A stretch of 64,000 nucleotides of DNA from Cymbidium sinense (lineage: Eukaryota; Streptophyta; Magnoliopsida; Asparagales; Orchidaceae): positions 24,701,808 to 24,765,807 of the forward strand of contig CM038214.1 of NCBI GenBank assembly GCA_021442155.1, read 5' to 3'. The position numbers and the translations under genes were made by a program. The notes beneath the pieces were generated by a model. It was not told where the DNA came from. It saw only the letters and a program-made list of their open reading frames with translations, and ran no database searches. Positions 58,048 to 64,000 of the stretch are shown in pieces (the stretch's first letter is position 1; every line of letters begins with the position of its first letter).

Positions 58048-58544
58048 CAATTATGTGTGATGGATGATGGGGTCCATAAATTTATCATTCATCATCATCG
58101 AGGCCGGGGTCCACCTAATGTGGCATGCTAGGGTTGGAAGAAGTTATGGTAGGGAGCTTAAGGCAAGATTTAGCATGATTGGGTTGGCTTTGGTCCTTTG
58201 GGTGCTCTTTGAGATGGGAGGAGGTGAATTCCCCTTGGTCCATGGCTGATCCTAGCTATTGTAGGCTGGAATAAAAAGCTTAGGCACACCCCAATTGGCA
58301 CTAGGATGGTTTCCCAAGTGATGGGAGAGTGGAATTTACTTCTTATGGAAAGAATCCAATGTGGGGAGGTTTGTCCAATGGCTAATTCCCTTGTGTGGGG
58401 TCCACTTGGATTTGGGCTAGTTTGGGAGTGATCTAGGACTGGTTTGGGTCAGGTTTGGCCAATTCCTATGGTCCCATGGGTTGGTTTGGGGTGGTTTGGC
58501 TTCATTTGGTCAAATGGGCTCATATGGGTTCATGTTGGGTTAGG

Positions 58545-58560
58545 TTGACCAATTGGTCAA
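58545..58560. promoter_or_regulatory. W-box palindrome 1
   Basis: TTGACCAATTGGTCAA is a perfect 16-bp palindrome of two divergent W-box cores. It lies in the W-box-dense part of LTR C. Confidence 0.4.
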
Positions 58561-58840
58561 ATTGGGTCAAACCAAGGCTTGAGTTAGGTTTAAATGATGA
58601 TTTGAAGAGTTTTGGTTCAAGTGGTTTAGATTAATTTGGCTTATAATTTTGGCTCATTTGATTCAAATAGATCAAATGGGAAAAGTTGACCAATTCAACA
58701 AATTTGACCAAATTGGGTTGGGTTAGTGTCATGTTCAATTGGTTGATTGAAAATGATTGTAGGCTTTTGGTTTGGTTTGATTTGGGTTTAATTTTGGCCA
58801 ATTTGACCTTTTAGATCAATTTGGGCTAGGTTGGGTCAAG

Positions 58841-58856
58841 TTGACCAATTGGTCAA
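58841..58856. promoter_or_regulatory. W-box palindrome 2
   Basis: A second exact copy of TTGACCAATTGGTCAA in LTR C, 296 bp from the first. Confidence 0.4.
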
Positions 58857-60639
58857 ATTAGGCTCAATCATGGCTTTGTGGTTCAATAAATGATTTGGAA
58901 TGAACTTGAGCCATTGGTTGCAATCAATTTGGATCAAATCATGATTTGACCCATTTTGGCTTTTTAGGCCAATTTGGGTCAACTTAGGTCAAATTGTCAA
59001 TTGGACTTGGTTTGTCTCAATTGAGGGTTTGATCATATTCAATCATTGATTATGAATTGGTTTGAATCAATGGTTTCAATTAATTTGGTATATGGTGGGT
59101 TTTGGCTAGTTTAGGTTTCATTTGGCTAAAGGTTGACTTGGTCAAAGGACCAAGTTGACTTGGTTTGACCAATTCAAGGTAGTTAATCACCCTAAGATGA
59201 TTGTTGATCATGATATGAAGTTTGGATGGGCTTGGTTTAATCTAATTTGGATTAGAACTTGGCTCAAAAGGTCTTTAGGTCATTTTGGGTCAAGTGGACC
59301 TAAATGGGTAAATTTGTTTGGTTTTGGCTTGATTCAAGTTTAGTTGAACTCACATATGAGCCTAGGATGAAAATATAAATCCAATTGAAATTGGTTTGGA
59401 GTCAAATGGATTTTGGTTCATTTGACAATTTCAAGTCAAAAGGGGTCAACATGGGCTTGACTTGAGTTGACTTGGATTTGGTTTGATAATTGTAGTTTAT
59501 ATTTATATTTGGGTAACTAATTGAAGGAATGATTGATTCATGAAGAAATCCATGGGTTTGGGTTAATTTGGATATCATTTAGGAAAGTTCAAGAAATTGT
59601 CTAAAAATGCTAAAATTGGAAATTTTATTTGATTTGGGTTTGGTTTTGGCCATTTGGAATTATATTTCATTTATATTGGTGAATATAAATGATGATATAA
59701 ATTGGTTAAAGAAAATCACTTGAGTTTGAGTGATTTGGAAGCAAATTTGACCAAGTTTAAGGTTGTAAGTCAAAGGCTTAAGTGGGAATTGATTTGGTTT
59801 GATTTATTTTTTGGTCATTGAGTATTTCATTTATATTTGTAGATATAAATGAAGGAATAATGATTTATAAAAGAAATCAATTGAATTTGGGTTGAGATTT
59901 GATTAAGCTTATGGAGGTAAGTCTATATGGCTTAAGAAAGGTCTTGATTTAGTTTGATTTAGTTTGATTTGGTTTGGCTCATTTGAATTTGGATTTCATT
60001 TATATTTGTGAATATAAATGAAATAATGATTGATTTATAAAGAAATCAATCAAGTTTGATTTGGTTTAAAGGGGGTTTTAGTTAATCATATGAGGGTGGC
60101 TCATGGAAGGAATTTTGGAATTTGAATTTGATTTTGGGTTCTTGTCATTTGATTTGGAATTGATTTAAAATTTGATTTGAGATTGAATAGATATTTGAGA
60201 AAATCAATTCAATTAGGGTTGATTTGAATTTGGTTAAAGCTAAGTCCATAAGATAAAATCAAATGGCTTAGAAAGGTTTTTTTTTTAGTTTGAATTTGAT
60301 TATGGGTTTCAATCATTTGATTTGGAAATGATTTATGATTTGGATTTGAATTGGTAGTTTGGTTTAGGAAGGAAGCATGGATTTGGAAGGATATAGGTAA
60401 GTTTTTAAATCAAGGCATATATATTTTGGTTAATCCTTTAAGTCTTTTTTTCTTTTAAGTGTTCACCTAATTAGAAGTGTCTTTAAGATTAAGGAACTCT
60501 TGGTATAAGAGTCCTAGATCTATGATGAGGTGTTGAGAATTCACCCAAAGTGAGGTTAGGGATTTTAGGTTAGTTTTAGGGTTTAGGTTTAGGATTATTT
60601 AGGATTTATTTAGTTTAGGATTTAGTTTAGTTTTTTTTT

Positions 60640-60680
60640 TTTCTTAAAATTAAGTAAACCTAGGTTTAGGTTTATTTAGA
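60640..60680 (-). repeat. Satellite junction box, inverted copy
   Basis: AATTAAGTAAACCTAGGTTT on plus is the reverse complement of the box seen at 4,580 and 15,390. Confidence 0.8.
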
Positions 60681-61311
60681 TTATTTTTTATTTATTTTAA
60701 TTTATTTATTTATTTTGTTTAGTCTTTTTATTTTTATTTATTTTGTTTATTTATTTAGGTTTTATTTTATTTTAGTTTATTTTTTTTAGTTTAGTTTATT
60801 TTATTTTTATTTTTTTATTTTAGGATTTATTTTTTATTTTTAGGTTTAGTTTAGGTTTTATTTTATTTTTTTAAGTTTAGGTTTTAAGTTTTATTTTAGA
60901 TTTATTTTAGGTTTTTATTTTAGTTTTATTTAGGTTTATTTTATTATTTTATTTTATTTAGTTTAGTTTAGGTTTTTTATTTATTTTAGTTTAGTTTAAT
61001 ATTTAGTTTATGTTTATTTTATTTATTTTTATAGGTTTTTTAGTTTAGGGTTTAGGTTTTTTTTTTTTTAGGTTTAGATTTTATTTGGGTTTATTTTATT
61101 TTATTTTGGTATTTTATCTTTACATTTTAGTTTTAATTATTTAGGCTTTTTTAATCCATTTATTTTATTTTAATTCCATCATATTTATTATTTATTTTAT
61201 TTATTTCTTTATTTATAGGTTAGGTCATGTAACACTATTATATTTATTTTTTTATTTTATTTAGTTTTTATTTTATTTTATTTTTATTTATTTTATTTTA
61301 GGTTTGGTTTT

Positions 61312-61355
61312 TTTACCAAATTTAACATGAGGGAGGACAATCAAATATAGTGGTT
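61312..61355 (-). mobile_element. LTR scrap inside inverted satellite
   Basis: In reverse complement it reads ATATTTGATTGTCCTCCCTC and ATGTTAAATTTGGTA, which matches LTR B at about 31,044-31,080. It is flanked by satellite sequence on both sides. Confidence 0.65.
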
Positions 61356-61431
61356 ATTTTTTAGTATTTAGTTTGGGTTTATTGTTTTGATTTAGATTCA
61401 GTGTTTATTTAGGTTTAGGATTGATTTTTTT

Positions 61432-61490
61432 AACATAGAACAAATTCAGATTTAACATCTCTTCTTTTCTATTTCATCAACCAAGTAACA
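61432..61490 (-). pseudogene. Glycine-rich mRNA fragment, 3' end only, inverted copy
   Basis: In reverse complement it contains GTTACTTGGTTGATGAAAT and CTGAATTTGTTCTATGTTAA, matching the 3' UTR-like end of the copies at 13,487 and 17,887. The Gly-rich coding part is absent. Confidence 0.8.
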
Positions 61491-62299
61491 AACTAAGGAA
61501 GTAAGGTAATCAAATGACCTCCATGGGTCCTAATGATCCTAGGAAATAAAAGGGGCCTAATGTAATTGGCTCATGAATAATAGTTAATAAGATTAAGGGA
61601 CTTAATAAATTTTTTTATGGTTTTCCCACACGTGTGGACTAACCACAATTTTATTAAACTTTTTTAGGTTATTAAACACCTAAAGATCTACCCCATGATT
61701 TAATTAATTAAGGTCTAATGTGATTATGATTTCAATTTGATTTAGTGATTTAATTAATTAGCTAAATCTTAATTAATTTCATTTTAAAAAAGGGTGAAAT
61801 GAACTTAGGGAAAGGGGTCCCAACCCCTTAGTTCACTTATGAACAATGATTAATAAACTTTAACCAATTTGTTGTTCATGGGATTAATTAATCATTAATT
61901 AACTTAAAAGAGTAGTTAAAGTTTAATTAGTCAATTTTCCTAATTAAGTGAGGAATAAATCCCAAGAAAATCATGGAAGGTAGAGGTCATCCCATTAAAT
62001 TAACCCACAAAATTTGGGATTAATTCCTCAAGTAATTAAAAAGTAATTATGCTAATTAATTTCGTAATTAAACCTTAATTACTGTTCAAAATTAGTTAAG
62101 ATGATTTTAAATTAATTCTCTTATGGAATGCCTTTAAAATGATTATTTATTTGCATTTTTTATTTCTCTATGATGTTTTATGATTTTTAGAAGTTTCAGT
62201 CATTAAAAATGATTCATTAAGCCTAATTAAAGCCTAATCTTGTTGGCGCACTTTCGATGTGGCACCAAGGGACTACTTAGAAGTTATCCAACTCAACAC

Positions 62300-62307
62300 C
62301 CACGTGG
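62300..62307. promoter_or_regulatory. G-box (CCACGTGG) in LTR D
   Basis: The palindromic CACGTG core recognised by plant bZIP/bHLH factors. The equivalent site in LTR B (about 29,969) reads CCACGTAGG and is broken. No proof of function. Confidence 0.35.
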
Positions 62308-63027
62308 CGATGGTGGACGCGCTTTCTTATCTGCCATCCAATCTAAGATCGGATGACTATGATTAATCTCATAGCTTATTAAATCATATCGATCTAGCAT
62401 CTAATCATGATCCCATTCATCATGGAATGGTTGGTACATGATATAACTTCACTCGAGTGAGGGAGAATGTAGTCCGTTCATCATTGCTCACTTGATTCGA
62501 GCTTATCTAAACTCAGATCAACTCCAAAAGGATCCCACACCTTCATGACATCAATCGAAGATGTAAGTTTTCTTCAAAAAGCTCCAACCCATTTTTAGCC
62601 TAAGGATTGGTCTTGGAAGCATACCTCGCCGGAGCTCAATATTGGTGGCTTGAATAATTAAAGAAGCTTCATCTAGTGGAGATAAGCCCGCTGAGCGTAA
62701 TTGGATCATCAAATTTCATGAAGGCCATGGATCGATGATTTGGAGCTCAACTTTGATCGAAGTCCAACCTCTAGTGCTTGGGAAGCTTGGGAGATGATTC
62801 GTTCTTTCTCGATGAGGCCTAGGGGTGGTTCATGCAAAGTTATTTTGAGTTTGATGGAGAAATGGGGAAGTTAAGTCAGAAATGGGAGTGTCCTATTTCA
62901 AAATAGAAGGGAATGGTATTTTTTGATCGAGGGACGAGCTTGAGAGATTAGGGAATGGCTCTAGTGGCTCGTCTTAGGTAGCTAGGGCTCTAAGGAATGA
63001 TTTTTGTGTGTGTTTGAGTGGAAATGA

Positions 63028-63043
63028 GGGGGTATATACCCCC
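63028..63043 (-). promoter_or_regulatory. Palindromic TATA block, LTR D
   Basis: GGGGGTATATACCCCC is a perfect 16-bp palindrome centred on TATATA. In element sense it is followed by the conserved TTTGAGTGGAAATGAGG complement and the ACACACACAAAAATC zone. It is the best-kept version of the candidate LTR core promoter. Confidence 0.5.
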
Positions 63044-63517
63044 CTTCATCTTAATCAGATAGTGATCAGTTTTGGCTCCATATCAGGGAGTCGTGGGTGG
63101 TATGGAGGAGGTGATTTGGCTCGACTCGGCTGGTTGAAAGTGCGGAGGTGGCTGCCAAGGAAGAATCATGGGCATCCTATGGGTTTCAAATGCTCCAATG
63201 GTGACGGTGAGGTGATTTCACCTCCCATTGGGTCATGGTCGACCCAACCACCCCTTGGGTCAGGTTGGGCAGTGTTCTAGGTGCCTAGGTGGACCATTGA
63301 GAGAGTACCAAGTGGCCAAGGAATGGAAATGACCACTTACATGAGTGATTTGTCTTATGTGATGCATTTGACCCAAGGGTAGAATGATCATTTGGCATTG
63401 GATTTGATTTGGGTAGATTTGAAATGAGCCAAAAGTGGGTTAGCCCAAATTTCAAGTCAATTGGAGTTTATTTGTTAGTTTGCCTAATTTGACTCATTTA
63501 GGTCAAATTAGGTTGGG

Positions 63518-63533
63518 TTGACCAATTGGTCAA
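63518..63533. promoter_or_regulatory. W-box palindrome 3
   Basis: TTGACCAATTGGTCAA, identical to the copies at 58,545 and 58,841, but in LTR D. Confidence 0.4.
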
Positions 63534-64000
63534 ATGGGTCAAACCAAGTGTTGGGTCAAGTTCATATGATCATTTGGAAAGTTTTGGTTTCAATTGGTTT
63601 GGTTTAGTTTGGCTTAGATTTGATTTTAGCTCATTTGAATTCATTTGGGTCAAATGGGTTGAATTTACCAATTTGACCAAGTTGGCCAAATTGGCTTGGG
63701 TGTTGGTTTGGGTTTAGTTGACCAAATGAAGATGATTATAGGCTCTGGTTTCAATTAAGTTGGATTTGGTTTTGATTTAGGCCAACTTGAACCTTTAGGT
63801 CAATGGGCTAAGTAGTCAATTGGGTTCAATTGGGTCCAATCTTAGCTTTGGTCAAGTTTAACAATCAATTTGGAATGAACTTGAGCCATTGGTTGGAATC
63901 AATTTGGTTTATATTTTGATTTGATGCAATTTGGTCTTTTAGGTCAATTTAGGTCTACTTGGGTCAAGAGGGCCAATTGGGTTTGGTTTGACTCAATTGA

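Larger units (their letters stand above)
37263..60565 (-). mobile_element. Element C: large Tat/Ogre-type element, about 23 kb
   Basis: On the minus strand: LTR (60,565 downwards), long leader with a hairpin array, gag (start about 50,100), protease and RT (tandemly duplicated), RNase H, aRH, integrase and 3' spacer. The 3' LTR is missing. A span of 23 kb with a multi-kilobase LTR and aRH matches the Ogre group within the Tat lineage. All frames are broken. Confidence 0.85.
55853..60565 (-). mobile_element. LTR of element C (at least this extent)
   Basis: It aligns in reverse complement with 27,137-31,200. Examples are CTTAAGATTAAGGAACTC near 60,483 (LTR start zone), the decayed TATA palindrome at 58,035-58,047 and the AATTAATTAA-rich end zone at 56,200-57,200. 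The length of about 4.7 kb or more is in the range of Ogre LTRs. The start is placed near 60,565, next to the inverted satellite piece. Confidence 0.75.
60566..61500 (-). repeat. Inverted, displaced piece of the telomere-derived satellite
   Basis: The plus strand is now the G-rich strand (TTTAGGTTTAGG, TTTTATTTTATTT). Read on the minus strand, the order is the glycine-rich fragment 3' end (61,490-61,432), A-rich satellite, a junction box (about 60,680-60,640, with CCTAGGTTTACTTAATT) and telomere-like repeats ending near 60,566. This is the same order as at 3,500-4,886. A 40-bp LTR-like scrap lies inside it at 61,312-61,355. Confidence 0.85.
61530..64000 (-). mobile_element. LTR D, truncated by the satellite and by the window edge
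   Basis: It aligns in reverse complement with LTR B from about 28,100 to 30,740, including the CATTTCCACTCAAACACACA zone, the palindromic TATA block and the AATTAATT-rich part. The end at 61,530 abuts the inverted satellite. The LTR start would lie beyond 64,000. Open frames at 63,008-63,280 and 63,526-63,717 are incidental. Confidence 0.75.

Noticed and set aside
63008..63280. Glycine/tryptophan-rich 90-residue protein in LTR D
   Set aside because: Homologous LTR B and C sequences break the frame. It overlaps the candidate promoter palindrome.

Overview
The window is repeat DNA from a land-plant nuclear genome. Telomere-type CCCTAAA repeats point to a plant, as do an L1-like LINE with an RNase H domain and Ty3/gypsy elements of the Tat/Ogre lineage. 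The sequence is AT-rich. I find no intact host gene, tRNA, rRNA or CRISPR array, and every recognisable coding region is broken by stops and frameshifts. I cannot name the species.

Layout. Positions 1-18,765 are a telomere-derived satellite field. Blocks of CCCTAAA and its variants alternate with A-rich TAAAATAAACCTAAA-type blocks, in a higher-order unit of about 1.0-1.1 kb that ends in a recurring box containing ACCAGTTTACTTAATT. Three copies of a 3' fragment of a glycine-rich protein mRNA (about 3,166, 13,487 and 17,887), one large LINE (4,887-12,618) and two unidentified segments (14,035-14,565 and 18,627-18,740) lie inside the field. Positions 18,766-20,210 hold an AT-rich satellite of about 330 bp per unit.

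From 20,211 to the right edge the DNA is almost wholly Tat/Ogre-type material in alternating orientation. Element A (minus) covers 20,211-27,125: 3' spacer, integrase, archaeal-type RNase H (aRH), RNase H, RT and protease. Element B (plus) covers 27,137-37,262: a 4-kb LTR fused directly to RNase H, then aRH, integrase, 3' spacer and a truncated second LTR. Element C (minus) covers 37,263 to about 60,565: 3' spacer, pol, a tandemly duplicated protease-RT segment, gag, a long leader and one LTR, about 23 kb in all. A further minus-strand LTR (D) runs from about 61,530 off the right edge. Between C and D sits a displaced, inverted piece of the left-hand satellite (60,566-61,500).

The most unusual signals are structural. 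The leader of element C carries about twenty tandem inverted repeats whose arms change together (50,682-52,215). The 3' spacers of A, B and C carry a second family of very short inverted repeats with a constant CC...GG core and co-varying flanks. Both look like preserved hairpins (RNA or cruciform DNA) or palindromes maintained by templated repair. Other points of interest: a first-catalytic-Asp to Asn change in the integrase shared by B and C but not A, a palindromic TATA block in the LTRs, W-box palindromes in the LTRs, and evidence that the glycine-rich fragment was captured once and then amplified with the satellite.
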